Shown here: positions 26,817 to 39,870 of the stretch, piece after piece | How the letters are laid out: every line of letters begins with the position of its first letter | How positions within the stretch are numbered: the first letter of the stretch is position 1 | Assembly: GCA_005281725.1 (NCBI GenBank) | Contig: SSBO01000004.1 | Span: 310,001 to 374,000, forward strand | Direction of reading: 5' to 3' | DNA from: Wuchereria bancrofti | Taxonomy: Eukaryota; Nematoda; Chromadorea; Rhabditida; Onchocercidae | DNA: 64,000 nt | The notes under the pieces: generated by a model | Seen by the model: only the letters and a program-made list of their open reading frames with translations | Database searches by the model: none | What the model was told of the DNA's origin: nothing | Made by a program: the position numbers and the translations under genes

Positions 26817-28669
26817 GGTTGTAATCATTATCTAATTGCAATATTTTCACTAAGCATCAGTGTTTACAAACATAAACTGTAAATCTTACTACTTAACATA
26901 AATAAATTAAATTGTACAAATAAATAAGTAAATAAATATATATATAAAATGAAGTTATTTTTATTAGAAATCATTAAATTATAATTTTATATTTCGTGCA
27001 TTTATTGTTACTACCACTAATGTCTTTCCATTAAATAACCAATTTTTTTATATATTCTTCAAACAAATCAAGCTTTTGATATATGATATGCTAGCATAAC
27101 CTTAACGAAATATTAGGTATTTAATTAAATTTCCAAATTATTTCAAATTTCATTCATTTCAATGTTATTCTCATCATTTTATTTTGCTATTTCTTATATT
27201 TTTCGACTTTTTTTCGCTAGTGATAATAATAATAATTTTAAGTAATTCTTTACAATAAAAAGGAAAAAAAAATTGAAGTTTGAATAAATTATTGAATGAA
27301 TAAGTAACTGAAAATATTACAACGTGACAACTTGTCACAACAATTTTATTTTGTTTTTTTTTTTCTGCTTCCTTTTTTCATTTACTTTTTTTAAATGAAT
27401 TTCCGTGAAATTTGAAATTTAATGACGAATGTAAGATTTAATACGTTATTTCAGGCAGTAATTTTGTTAAATTTCTCATCTCTTTTTCCTTTTTTTTTTT
27501 GTCTTTTAATTGGTTGAAACGAAATGTCATGAACTTCGTTGGAATTTGGAATTTTAATGTTAATTTGCCTTTTTTTAATTTGTTTCATCACTTCATTTTT
27601 TTCTGTTTTACAATTTTTTTTTGCTTATTTTTTACTTTGATACAACTTTATTGAATTAAAAAAAAGGAAAATATGAAAATACTGACAAAGATGCAACGAA
27701 ATTAATTACCATTTGATTTAAATATTAATTGATGAACTTTAATGAACTTCTGAACTGAAAAATATTATTATTATTGTTATTATTATTATTATTACTAATA
27801 TTACCATTATTATCATTGTTATTGTTATAAATAACTTACGTTGCTAATATTTGTCTTAAAAATTCTTGAAAATTAAAAAAAAGAAAAAATAATTTTTTTC
27901 TCTCCTACTAATTTATTGGCAAGAATATAAATGTTAAATATATTCATAGTGATAATCCAAAGTGATTCGATTATGAAATGACCAAAAATATGACATAAAA
28001 TAAATCTTAGATCATTCATATCATTTGAACTGAAAATTAATTTTATCATATGAAATACCAATCATTAGTAAAACAAAATAAAAAAATAAAAAACATAGAA
28101 TCTTTGCAAAAAAAGAAAACAGAATGTCAATGTTTTTTAAATATATTGTAAAAAGAAATTATAAAATTTCACCGTTTATTTTTAGTTCCTTAATTAATTT
28201 GAGATTATGAAATAGTATAGTAGTTTAACATATTATTGTTTAAAGGCTTCAATCATTCATCCTAATTAGTTATTGGAGAAAATAAACTACATTAAAATAG
28301 AAATTAAATATGAAAAAAAAACTTAGTAAAAAATACAAAGATATTTTTAGTTTCATTATTAATTATGCAATGATATTCTAGCAAACAAAAAAATTAAAAA
28401 AAAATACTACAAAATACATTTATTAATCAATTCGTCTATCAATCAATTAATTAAGAAGAGTTTGTAATTTAGACAGATTGATGAAGCGTAAATTTAATTT
28501 CAATCAGTTTAAAAAAATGGAAGAAAAAAAGATAATTTTTTTCTTTACAGATTTGTTAATAGGACGTTATACTTCATTAGCAACAAAATGATGATCACAA
28601 TATCAATGTACTTTGTCTTAAAACTATAAATTGCAAGGTCATAAATGTTGAATTTCTTTAATCATTAAT

Positions 28670-28995
28670 TATTACCCTATAAAATCCTAATAATATAATG
28701 ATTATGACTAGAAGTAAAAATATTGAATTGCTGTCAAACTATAATAATACAATAATTATGATAAATGGAAAAGTAATTAATGGCTGCGAAATCCAATGAT
28801 TATGATCAGTATCCAATGATTGAATAATATAATGATTATGATCGGATAGAAAAGTATTGAATTGCTGTGAAATCATAATAATGTATTGATTATGACTAGA
28901 AGTAACAATTTCAACTATCATAGAATCTTAATAATATGATGATTAGGATTATTCAAATTACCATGAAATCATCCTATTACTACAATGATTATGAA
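28670..28995. repeat. Degenerate tandem repeat
   Basis: Several diverged units share TAATATAATGATTATGA, a variable stretch, then TATTGAATTGCTGT-AAATC. Starts are visible near 28685, 28745, 28825, 28880 and 28930. Unit length is irregular (about 50-80 bp). It looks like an old minisatellite. Confidence 0.65.
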
Positions 28996-31682
28996 AAAAA
29001 AAATTATTAACAAACTAACAAAATCAACGCTATAATTATAACTATAAGAAATAAACAAAAATATAATAAATTAATAAAAAAAAAAACAATGAAAACATTT
29101 CCAACAACAACAACCAACTAAAAGATTCAGTAGAACTTACGAACCATCTCTAAAAACCCAGGTAATAAAAAAAACCGAAAATAGAAAATTATACCAAAAA
29201 ACAAAAAAAAAAAAAAATCATTACAAAAATTTAGAGATATGGAAATATTATGCTAATATTTTTTATACATTTTTGTTTCATAAGATGAAAATATTTTTAG
29301 ATAAATAATTTCTTTCAAAAACATAAACTTTAAAAACTTAATTTTTCATCTTCATTGTTTCAGAGATATTAAAAGTTGAAAACTATGAAAAGTTATTTTT
29401 TGCTACATTTTGCAGTATTTTTTTTTAACAAAATCAATTGGGAGAGAAGGAGAGAAGAGAGGGAGACTAACAGAGAAAGGGGAAAGAGAGAAAAATAAGT
29501 ACGAAATCTAACACTTGTCTTATAATTAATCACTTTTGTTTTTTTTTCTTTCCTTTTTTTTATTTTTATTTTTCCTTCATCGTTTTCATTGCTTTTATCT
29601 TTCCCAAAAATTCTTTCACATTTTTTTTTTTTTCATTTTTGCATCCTTTATTCTGGAACTTGTTGATAACATACCATTTCTTTTTCTTCCTCATCATTCT
29701 TATCTTCTTTTTTCATTCCCAATTAAATTTTCAAAAATATCGCTAGAAAGAAGAAGAGGAGGAAAAAAAAGAAAACGAGGATGAAGTTAGCTTAATTTGT
29801 AGCACAATAAATATTTCATGAGATAAAATTAATTTTTGAAAAAGAATAACTGAAATTGAAAAAGTTGCGTTTTTTCTTTTAGAGTGAGTGAAATTATTAT
29901 CACACATTGTTTGTTATAATTCCATGCATTATTTTTTCAAAAAAGTATAGAAAGAAAATATCATTGACCTATGGTTTCTTTTAAAAAAAAAACAAGATAT
30001 TAACAATATTTGAAATTATTATATTTTACAGCTTATTTTAAGTGGCAAAAAAAGGTAAGAGAATTTTGAAATATTTCATAATGGTGACAATTGTATCAAA
30101 TTGATCCTAATAACAATTTAAAAACTGTACACTTACAGATTGTGGTAAATAAATATTTGTGGTGGTGACTGGTAATAAATATGACTGTTGATATTGATTA
30201 TAACGGATGATAATTATAGTGATAATAATAATAATAAAATAAATAAATGATGCAGTAGTCATTATAATAACGATAAAGATAATAAAAGAAGGAAGAAATA
30301 AAATCGAACAATGATTGATTTCTTTTTTATTTGTTGGGTGTGGAATTTGAACAATGAAAGTTCAAAAGTTTCAAATGAAAAGAATTAGCAATGAATGAAG
30401 TATTACAATTGGATGCTACAAAAAAGCAAAAAAGAACCATATTGATTGTTGAAATGACAATAATGCAAATGGCGATAAAAATAATAATAATGATAATTGT
30501 GATGAAGATGCTTATAATGATAATAACAGTGATAAATAATGATAACATGACAGAATAAGGAAATGTCAAAGGCTGTTAAATTATTTCATATTAATAATAA
30601 TATTGGTAGCAGTAATACTTCCAAAATGTTATTTTATCGAACATTTCACTGTTTTACAAACAAATTTCAATCACAAAAAAAAGGGAAAAATCTGCTAAAA
30701 TATTTTATTCCTGAAATTATACTAAATTAATTTCTTTAGAATTTTATTGAATATAATACTTATGTTAACGATCACCAATATTTGTTTTACAATTCAAATA
30801 AAGCAATTTTGCACTAATATTAAACTAATGAATTGGAACTTAAATAATGATTTACAAATTTATAGTATAAATCAATTGTAAGATTAATACCATAACATAC
30901 AAAAATATTATTTTATTCAGATTAGCTTTCTCAGTAATTTTAAATATTTTTGTTATATCATACATCAGTGTAAAAAGAAATGGTAATTATTTCGAATAAT
31001 TAGCAGGTAAAATTTTAATTCTCGCTTTAGTTTAATTGAGTATGTCATATAATGCCAAATATTACGATAAATAACAAACCAATTTTGTAGCAAAAAAAAT
31101 TAAAGCACCATAAAATTTTTTCATTGCTTTTTTTAAACATTTATCTTTAATTTTTACTACTTTGTACCATTCCTTTGCTCAGAAATTCGAAAAAAAGAAC
31201 TGGAAAAACAAACTTGTTGAAAACATTTTAAAAAATGAAAATTTTTTGCTTTCTAATTAAAAAAGCAAATAAAATTAAAAAAACAGCTTCTATAACCTGA
31301 AAAAAAATTAAACAAATAATAATAATAAATAGTAATTCTTTCATCTCTTCTTTCATTAAGAATTTAATATTTCACTTTTCTTTTTTTGTGACTCAGAAGA
31401 ACAAACAACAATAACGTAATAAATTGTTAATGCTTGTTTTCTTGTCGCTTATTGAAACTCGCTTAGCATAAATAATGCACAAACATGTTTATCGCATTTT
31501 TTTCTTTCTTAATTAAATTAAAAATTCTCTTTCTCTTTATAGTTGTTGACAATGATATAGCAATAATGATAATTTAAATGTTGCATGAAATGTATAATGA
31601 TGGAATACGTAAAATATAAACTTGCAATTTTTCTTTCATTAAGACTTTAACATTTCATAAGAATTTAATATATATATATATA

Positions 31683-31693
31683 NNNNNNNNNNN
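31683..31693. other. Assembly gap (11 N) after a (TA)n tract
   Basis: An 11-base run of N directly follows an ATATATAT tract. The true length is unknown. Confidence 0.97.
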
Positions 31694-33429
31694 TTAAATA
31701 AATGTTCTTATACCAAATAATTTTATTTCACTGAAATTCTCATCTTTTTTATTTCAAACTATTCCCTAAAATTATCTATTCATTCATTTATTTCATTTGA
31801 ATCATTAAATAGTTAGATGAATTAAAGAGAAAAATGAAAAATACAGTATAGTTGAGAAAAAAGAAACGAAAACCAAATATGAAATATTTTTTTTTAATGA
31901 TAATTTCCTTAATATTGTATAAAAATCAATGTTAAATAAATTCTTTCAAGCAATAAACGTATACATATTTACGCATATTTCAAAAAAAAAAAAAGTGAGA
32001 GAAAGAAAAGAAAAAAGAAAAAGAGAAAAAAAAATAGGGAAAGAGGAAGGAAAGGAATGAAAAAAAACATAAAGTAAGTTTATCGAATTCAAATTCCAAC
32101 TCATCAACAATTCATAAAAATGTGTCGGAAATTTGTCAGCAAATACTTTTAATAAATAATTAATTTGCAATTTTTTATCATAATTAGTTATTATCATTAT
32201 CATCAATGAAGGTAATCTGTCTCATTATAATATTCCACTTGTTAATTAATTATTTCAAAATATACATATATGCTTAGTGTAACATATTATTTTCGTATTG
32301 TCCGGATTACTTTAAACTTTTTCAAAATTCTTTGAAATGACAAAATGCTATAATTTGATATTTTGCTGATTCTGGAACAAGTTTGCTGAAAGAAAGTGCT
32401 AAATGAATGATAGAGGAAATAAGAAAAATATGAGTGAAAAATTGTGTTTTATACAAATATCGATTGTTTTTTTTAAATCAAATATGATATAAAAATATAT
32501 GCACCTACCATACAACTTCTAAAATTAATTTATAAACATCATTTGAAAATTTTATAAATGAAAAATGAGATTGTACAATTTAACAGATTCCACACTTCGT
32601 AATATTTTAAAAAGAATAAATGAAAATGACACATAACAAATGCAGTTTTCTTAAAGACTAAAAATATAAATAAAAATTAAGTAAACAAGGGCTAAAAATC
32701 AAGGTTTAGAAGAGCAAAATTATTCATTTATAAATTTGTTTACTACAAATTTTTGAATAAAACAATAATATCTTTAATGTGATTTGCACAAATAACAATT
32801 TTAATTTCATTAAAAATTTAATCAAAAGATTAACAATTGTTACAACACAAATAGCATCACGTGAGAAAAAGTTCAATTTTTCCCAATAAAAAAATTTTTA
32901 CAAAATATAAAAGAATTTATTTGCGAGAGATTTATTTAAAGAAGAAAAGGGAAATAGATGAGAGATTTAGTTCAAATTTCAAGTATATGCTTAATGTAAA
33001 TGCTAAGTGATAGTGGAAATGTAATAACGGCAAAACCATTACTTTATGGTAATTGTTTTATAGTTATTTATATCTTCCTGATTATTACGTCTTCTTGAAA
33101 AGTGTCAGAGAATTCGTGAAGTAAAGCAAAGGTACATTTGAAATTTACAAATTACACAAATTGGTAGGATAAAAATTATCGAGATTGTTGAGAAATTCAA
33201 AACGTTTTGTTGAAATTTTGATTTCTTTTTTTTTAACTTTCACTTTTATGAAATCAAGTATCACCCATTAATTTTGGGTCCTCAAAATCTAAAAACGTTT
33301 CGCTGAAATTTCGTTTTTTTTTCGTTTTTTTAGAAAGTTCCGTTTCTAGGAAATTTCTTTTTAAACCTCCGCTTGTATGAAATCTAAAAACACTTTGTTA
33401 AAATTTCGATTTCTTTTCGAATCTTTTTC

Positions 33430-33740
33430 TATGAAATTTGGGATCTTTCATTTTTGTACAGTACGTGACCCATCCGCTTAATGCCAATTTTGCAGCTCGT
33501 CCTTTTTCTGCTAGCGTGAGACGTAGTCGCACGACGTAAGATGGTGGAGTTTGACGTATTGCTCATATAACGTAGCCCAGTTAACATTTGCTTCTTTTTT
33601 TTCATTAATTGTTTTAAATTTTTGTATATGATCTGGTTATGTAAGTAGGCAAGTGGAGCCATTTAATAATTTATAATTTGCGCAAGCTTTAATTGTCGGG
33701 AAAGATATCGAACGTCTTTCAAAATAGTGTAAATTAGTAG
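33430..33740 (+). promoter_or_regulatory. Probable promoter region of the ICE2-like gene
   Basis: This block is clearly less AT-rich than its flanks and carries several CpG-containing words (AGTCGCACGACGTAAG at about 33525) directly followed by ATGGTGGAG. AAGATGG resembles the core of YY1-type initiator-region sites. It ends about 200 bp before the first candidate exon. An open frame on the opposite strand (33662-33429) shows no family resemblance and is not called. Confidence 0.35.
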
Positions 33741-33932
33741 TTTTGCATGTATCCTAAAAAGTTTTTTAGCAATTTACGGGATTTTTATAATTGAAACATT
33801 CTTCTTTCTTTTTTTACTTTCATTAAGATCCCTGAATTTGTCAGATTTTGAATCAGCTTGATGCTGAATTTAAAACTTAATTTGATTTTCTTGTTTGTTT
33901 CTTTTTTTTTCCTTTTTTTGTGAGATCTGTTA

Positions 33933-33939
33933 TTTTCAG
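33933..33939 (+). other. Candidate SL trans-splice acceptor before the ICE2-like first exon
   Basis: TTTTCAG is followed after 5 nt by ATG at 33945. A consensus acceptor with no upstream coding exon and a very short leader fits spliced-leader addition in nematodes. It could instead be an ordinary acceptor with an unseen 5' exon. Confidence 0.5.
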
Positions 33940-33944
33940 TTTTG

Positions 33945-36900
33945 ATGGATGAAGACTGGCGTGGTTCACAGGCTGCTTCACGCTGTCCTTTTTTAAATCC
34001 AAATGCTGATTTAGATACTATTATTTCACATAATGCATTATTTTGTGATCGATGTCGTGATGAACAAATGTTAGAGAAAACGAAAGGCGAAGAGATTCTG
34101 TTTGTTAACAATCCACCATATTGGGCGTTGCCATCAAAACATGGAAGATCTCGTGATAATGAAGGTTTCTCAATGTTAATGCTATATAACTGTCGATGAA
34201 TTAGGTTCAAAATGGAATAATTATTCTGTAATATCTGTTTTCGTTATGACCGAAATATATTAGACAAAGTTTAGCTAAAAAGTAATAAGTTTTGGTTGGT
34301 TCCATTTAAGATTTCTTCCTATAATGTTGAAGTGACGCAACCTCCAAGTGGTTCCTTCCTTTTTGATAGATGACTCCTTTGGTAAACTTTCAGATTGCTG
34401 CATTAACAAACATTAAATCCCAACTTTTATGCATATTATATATTGAAATATGAAATAAAACTGAATTCATTTAAAACCTAATTCACTTTCTACCAAATCA
34501 AATATTTTTTTAAAAAGGACTTGTCTTTCAATCTGTAATTCGTGCCACAAATTGTTCAAGGTTTTTTTTCTTTTCTTTTTTTCTCTTTTTGACAATGGAA
34601 AACAAACGAGCAAAGATGATCAGTTTCAAAAGTTTCATGAATTAGATGATAATGAATCAGTCTCATCAAAAGACTTCACTCAAAGAAAGCAAGGAATTAC
34701 CAACGCTTGTGGTTCACGCGTGCAGGGTGAAAAATTAGAAAGTATCGGGAATTTGAGAAAGTGGAGAAAAGAAGATGAGGTACAAGATACTCCGAGAACA
34801 AACCATAAAACTGGCAGGTCAGCAAAACAAGAATCAGGAAAACGGGAAGCAAAAGTACCAACTAACATTGCACTTCATAAATTGGCCAAGCAAGGTTATT
34901 CGAAGTAAGTGAAAGAAAAAAATCATTTAATTGTTTAATTTTTTCTTTTTTTACATTTCTTCTTGAACACCGTCTAAAATGTTATGATCGTTTGCTTTGT
35001 GATGTGCCATTTCGCTTTCCTTTAAACAGTGGGAATTTTGTTTATAAAGGAATTTGGAAACCTTAAAACCATTAAGTCTTGATATTTATGTGTTAGTTTC
35101 TGTTTTTTATCTTTCAATTTTATAACATTTCGTTTTAACTGGGAGAGATCTGGTAATTTCCTTACTGTAATTATCTAATTATAGCTATGAACAAAGGTAT
35201 AGAATTTGTTGATATAGTTTGGCTTATTTTCAGGGAGGAAGCATTGCAAAAATATATTGAAAAGCAACGCGAAAAAGCCCATCCCAAATCAGAGGACGAC
35301 AGAGTTCAAGTACGGTCCACAGTATTTGGATTTCAAAAGAAATGGAACTACAATTTTTTAAAATTGAAATTAAGATTAAAATTTAGCACTAAAATGGTGT
35401 TCAGTATTCTTTTATAAAGGTCAAATTTAGAGTTTGAGATATCTTCCTAGCCAAATTAATTGTCGATCGAAAATTCTATTTTCGTTTTTTTCGGACATAT
35501 ATTTTCTTAACATATTTAAGCTAATCTTTTTCAGATTGATCGAGAAGATATGCCATGGGCACCACCATTTCCAAAAATGCTGCGGAAATATCGTTCGATT
35601 ATTCAAAAGCCGATTGATCATCAACGTTATGTAGCTATTGTAGCGAACTTTCTAAATGCTAATCATTCACAGCCACGCTTTCAGCAGAATCGACAGGAAG
35701 TGCGAGTAGGTATTCAGCTTTAAGACGCTTATACGCAATTATTCATTTATTTTCAGTTATTATTCCGTTATTTATTCGGTTTTGTCAAACGCATTCTCTA
35801 ATACTGAAGTGAGCAATAGGAATATTTTTTGTGGTAAAATAATTTATTAATCTGTCATTGCTAATAAAGTTAATGTTTAACGTAGAAAGGTTTGAGTAGA
35901 AGAATTTGAATACAGAATTGATATAATCTACGATATGGTCAGACATGAACTACAAAAGTGGAACAGAAATGCTGATTAAATTTATTTCATATATTAAAAT
36001 GATTATAGAGCTAGTTTGCATTTCTTATTTCATATTCTAAAATTTTGACATGCCTGCAGGTTATGGATGAAAAATTAAAGGATGAGCGTATGCAATATCA
36101 AGAATTAGTCTTACAAAGCCTTCGTTCTAGAAAAAAATCAGTATACAGTTGTAGCAATCAACGGGCTATCTCTTACATTTTGGTATGATAATGTACATTT
36201 GATTCTTTATTAGGCGATTATTTTTAAAGAAATGTGCTATTTCGAAGTGATCCAAGTGGACTGTGTTATTTTAAAAATTTTAGAAATATGTTATTGAAGA
36301 AGTCAGTTTTTTTTAATATACATTGATATATTTGCGTATATTTAGGATCGGCTAAGATCTTATGCGTCATCATTGCATTGTCAATATGGTCCACCAATCT
36401 ATGATGAAGAGATGAAAGATTTAGCAGTTGATGCACTAACAATTTTAACAAAAAAGGCAATACTTTATCGGGGCAAAGTGTCGAAAATTGTTTTACCAAA
36501 CGAAAGACGTCGTTTCATATTTAATCGTTTAGTGGAAGATATATCGGCGCAATATCCACCAACCGAAAAAACAAAAGTTTGCAATTCTTTAGTGTTTTAT
36601 TTTTAACGATTTTTTGTTGACCAATATAATCTATAAGAACATTCTCTTAATTTCTATGTATCTGGTAAAAAAATAGTTCCGTTAACTGATGATATTATTG
36701 GATCTTTGTTTTTGTGTTTAGTATCCGCTTGAATCCGATGAATTTGCAATGCATTTAGCCGTCAAATATGGCGTACGTGTTGTAATGTGCTCAAGTAGTG
36801 CTTTGAAAATATTGTGTAATCCATGGATTGCTGATTCCTCCACATATCTGATACCGGTTGTAGTGAAACGAAGCTTTAGTGAGAGAACGAGTATGTCTCG

Positions 36901-39870
36901 TCTTTAAAAGATCTCGTCTTTTATTATAAACACGTACTTAGGTCATAATCAACTAGTTTTTATCTTTTTATGTTTAATGGAAGCTTGCTAATAAAAGGAA
37001 ATTTAAATACTTTTCACAACTTGTTAAGTCACAAAATTTGTTTCTAGATCGTTTTGAAAATGTATGTCTTGTCAGTAAGCCGTGCATTGAAACGTCTATC
37101 AATGGTCCATCATTATGGCGACGATATTTGAAGTTTTCTGTGAAATTAGCAATTCGTGGTGACTTAAAGAAAGACATAGATGAAAAAATGTTAGCAAAAA
37201 CAGGTGGACGCCAGCGAGCTAACCGTGCAAAAGTGGAACAAGCAAGTCAAATGAAACGAGATTTGATTAAATCAATAATTGGTTAAAATTAAAGTCTTAT
37301 TTTGAAAGCTTGAAAAATGAGTCCTTGGCATAATCAAGACTGAATAATTTGATCGGATTTTAATTTAAATTTATTAGATTATCTTATCATGCAATGTATG
37401 ATAGTTGTTATTCTTTCTCTAAAAAATTCATTTTTTTTTTTTAGAAACAGATAATGAAAATAATTTGATAATTGCTGATGATGTTGCTGATAGCGAGGAA
37501 ACACCTTCAAATTTACCGTCAGATACAGGTAGCAGGAAAGAAGAGAATAACAGTCAAAATGTAAAAATTACTGTTATACCATCATTATCATTTCCTACAG
37601 GGCCGTAAGTTCTATTTGAATTATTACACTAAAAATGAAAGTCTAATCTAACCAAATTTGCCAGAATCTTCAAACTCATCTTATTATTCTTTCTTAATAT
37701 ACTCAGATTCTCTTAAACTTTGGTATTTGTATTGGTTTTCAAATTGATATGTAAAATTTACAAATTGATTTTCAAATTGCATGTTATTGTACTGTGTTTC
37801 AGTGCAATGTATATTAAAGATCTCATTTCATTAGAGAAACTGCTCAGTGTTATTGTGATTTAATTTATTATTTCTCATTGCACTAGTTGTTACTTTCAGA
37901 GTTTGTGATGACATTCTTGGTGATATTATGAATGAAATGGGCACTACTAGTAATAATATTGCAAGCTGTTACGGAGGTCTGTCCTGAATTTCAGAATAAA
38001 TATATTTTTTTCAAAGCATCGAAGTCAAATTTATTGTAAAATTATAAGATACGTTAAGTAATTAAACGCAAAAATACTTACAGCATAGTATTACTTCTCA
38101 TTATTCTTTTTTGAAATTGAGCATTTGATTTAAATAAAATTGGGAATTAAACTATTTTATTGTAGAATTGGACCAGAATTCTGATGTTTCGTCATTTAAT
38201 GGTGTTGATCTCAATAAACGTTACACTTTATTTTCACTTGGGCATGATGGAATGCAGGATGTTGATCTAATTATACGTGCCAATAACGACGGTATTGATG
38301 GAATGGGAAATGAGCTAAGTGTTGTTCACAAAATTGAATATGCCGCAGAATTTGGTGCTGAGGTTTGAGATTTTAGAAATTTTCCAGAAAGAGGAGAAGT
38401 ACTCATCAACAGCAAAAAACAGTACTACAGAGTGGACGGACTTCTTGTAAGCTGGGAAAGATAGTGAATCCTTTCTTTTATATTAATTTCCTACCTTTTC
38501 CTTTTTATTTTTATTTAAAAATCTTCATTTCAGAGGGTGGATGATGAAGAATGGCTGTATGATTATTTTCGCTGCAAATTAAAATGTGCCTCACAGCTTG
38601 TTCGCTTAAGGTGTTCTTTTTTTTCTGTACTGAACTATTTTTTTTTTCTTGCTTTTTCACAAATTTTTGATTTTAAATTTGGTTTTAAGTTTTTTCTGGA
38701 GTCTGTGCCGTCAGGTAATTTTGATAATTTTTTCTGACAAAATAATCTTTATATTTATTTGTAGAATACATTATTTGGAGCAGCATTTTCTTCAAAAGGA
38801 ACGTTACAATGAAAATATGTTAACTGCAAATCGACCGGATCTACGAAAACTGTTGGTATTTTTTGCACTTTCGACATTCATAAAAGCAAAATTGAGATAA
38901 TTGGTAGTTAAGTGCAGTATTCTATGGAGATTTTCCTCAAAAACAATTAATTGAATGAATTTGATTGAATTTTTCACTGCATTAACTGTACATCATGTTG
39001 CAGTGCTGAAGAACGGACACAATGGTTAAAAAAGATAGTCGTGAAATTAGAATCTCTTCAACCGGGCAACTATCTAATTCGGAAAGAATCGAACAGATTG
39101 CAAATTTTACTTCCAACAAATGACGTGTAACTTTTTTTGGATGTTTGTGAATTTTGGTATGACGATTTTAAGCTGTATACATGGGATATATTTTAGGGAG
39201 CACTAAGGAATTGTTTTGGATATTCTTTTTTCTTGGATGAATGTCAAAAGTTATGGCAGTATTCGTAGTTTTTTTTTTTTTTTTTTTTCATTTAAAATCT
39301 ATTAGTCTCTTTTTAGCAATAATGCATATCTGACAGAGAAACAGTTGAAGGAGCTGCATTTTGACGAACGTTTACCGCCAGTTGAAGAAGTTTTCCGTGG
39401 AATTGATGAGCATTTAGTACTTGTGTATCACATTGTGCAAAAACGAATACCAGCCTCGTTTGGACCCAAAAAAGATGGTGTGATGCTGAGGAATCTACGA
39501 AATGAACAAACTAATAGTGCGTTCGTTGCAGCTTAATTTTTTGATAACTTTTTAATTTTCTTCAAAAGGTTCAGCTTAAATTCGATTTCGTTTTTCATAT
39601 CAAATTTCAGATGCAGTAGTATCACATGGCAGTAATCAAAAGGCTTGTCGCCAACAGTCTAAGGATGTTGATGATGTGTTTGGTGGCCCATTGCAGCACG
39701 AATCAAGTGGCACACAGGAAGGTGTATTATCGTCATTAATTCACCAATCCAGAAGACAAAGAAAGCGTAATTATTCGAAAAGGAACCGTAGAGGAGATTC
39801 AAGAACTCCTAGTGTTAGCAAATGTCGATTCATCGATTTTGATGCGCCTCAGGGATCACAAGCGCTTTAG
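33945..39870 (+). CDS. ice2: Little elongation complex subunit 2-like protein (ICE2/NARG2 family)
   Basis: Likely nuclear subunit of the Little elongation complex, which supports Pol II snRNA transcription in animals. Exons: 33945-34164 (uncertain), 34616-34904 (start uncertain), 35234-35309, 35535-35705, 36060-36182, 36346-36576, 36722-36890, 37048-37281, 37445-37604, 37900-37976, 38166-38362, 38534-38610, 38765-38851, 39004-39126, 39317-39516, 39611-39870. From 34616 to the TAG at 39868-39870 all phases agree. Remembered human ICE2 matches in order: PFPKMLRKYRS near the start; VRVVMCSSSALKILC in the middle; then RYTLFSLGHDG, KIEYAAEFGAE, KLESLQPGNYLI and LVLVYHIVQKRIPASF in the C-terminal NARG2_C-type domain. 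Size is about 820-900 aa, against about 980 in human. The N-terminal third is acidic and probably disordered; the C-terminus is basic (RRQRKRNYSKRNRR). Odd donor: GTTGGT at 38852, required by phase. Exon 1 may instead be a separate 84-aa ORF ending at 34199. Confidence 0.82.

Larger units (their letters stand above)
21561..33930. other. 12-kb gene-free spacer between divergent peroxidase and ICE2-like genes
   Basis: Apart from the repeat and G-rich blocks listed separately, I see AT-rich sequence with many AAT/ATT microsatellites (for example 21625-21670, 22440-22500, 26783-26815, 27765-27830, 30215-30245) and no exon I can support. Short open frames here are low-complexity or hydrophobic artefacts of T-rich DNA. 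Confidence 0.6.

Noticed and set aside
29141..29149. 9-nt sequence between TTTTTAG and GTAAGTTC on the minus strand, containing ATG, as a first exon of the peroxidase
   Set aside because: It joins in phase but gives no signal peptide. The exon at 21402-21348 gives a proper signal peptide in phase and is much closer.
30122..30200. Minus-strand candidate exon ending at a GTAAGTG donor (LPVTTTNIYLPQS-like reading)
   Set aside because: Joining to the ShKT exon in the needed phase makes a stop codon, and no clear acceptor or partner exon was found.
30327..30569. Isoleucine-rich membrane-like ORF, minus strand
   Set aside because: Produced by ATT/AAT/GAT simple repeats; no splice or start context.
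33429..33662. 77-aa minus-strand ORF upstream of the ICE2-like gene
   Set aside because: No recognised family; the composition better fits promoter DNA of the plus-strand gene.
38376..38480. Possible extra exon after KIEYAAEFGAE in the ICE2-like gene
   Set aside because: It would need an intron of about 25-33 nt. Direct joining of 38362 to 38534 matches the family and keeps phase.
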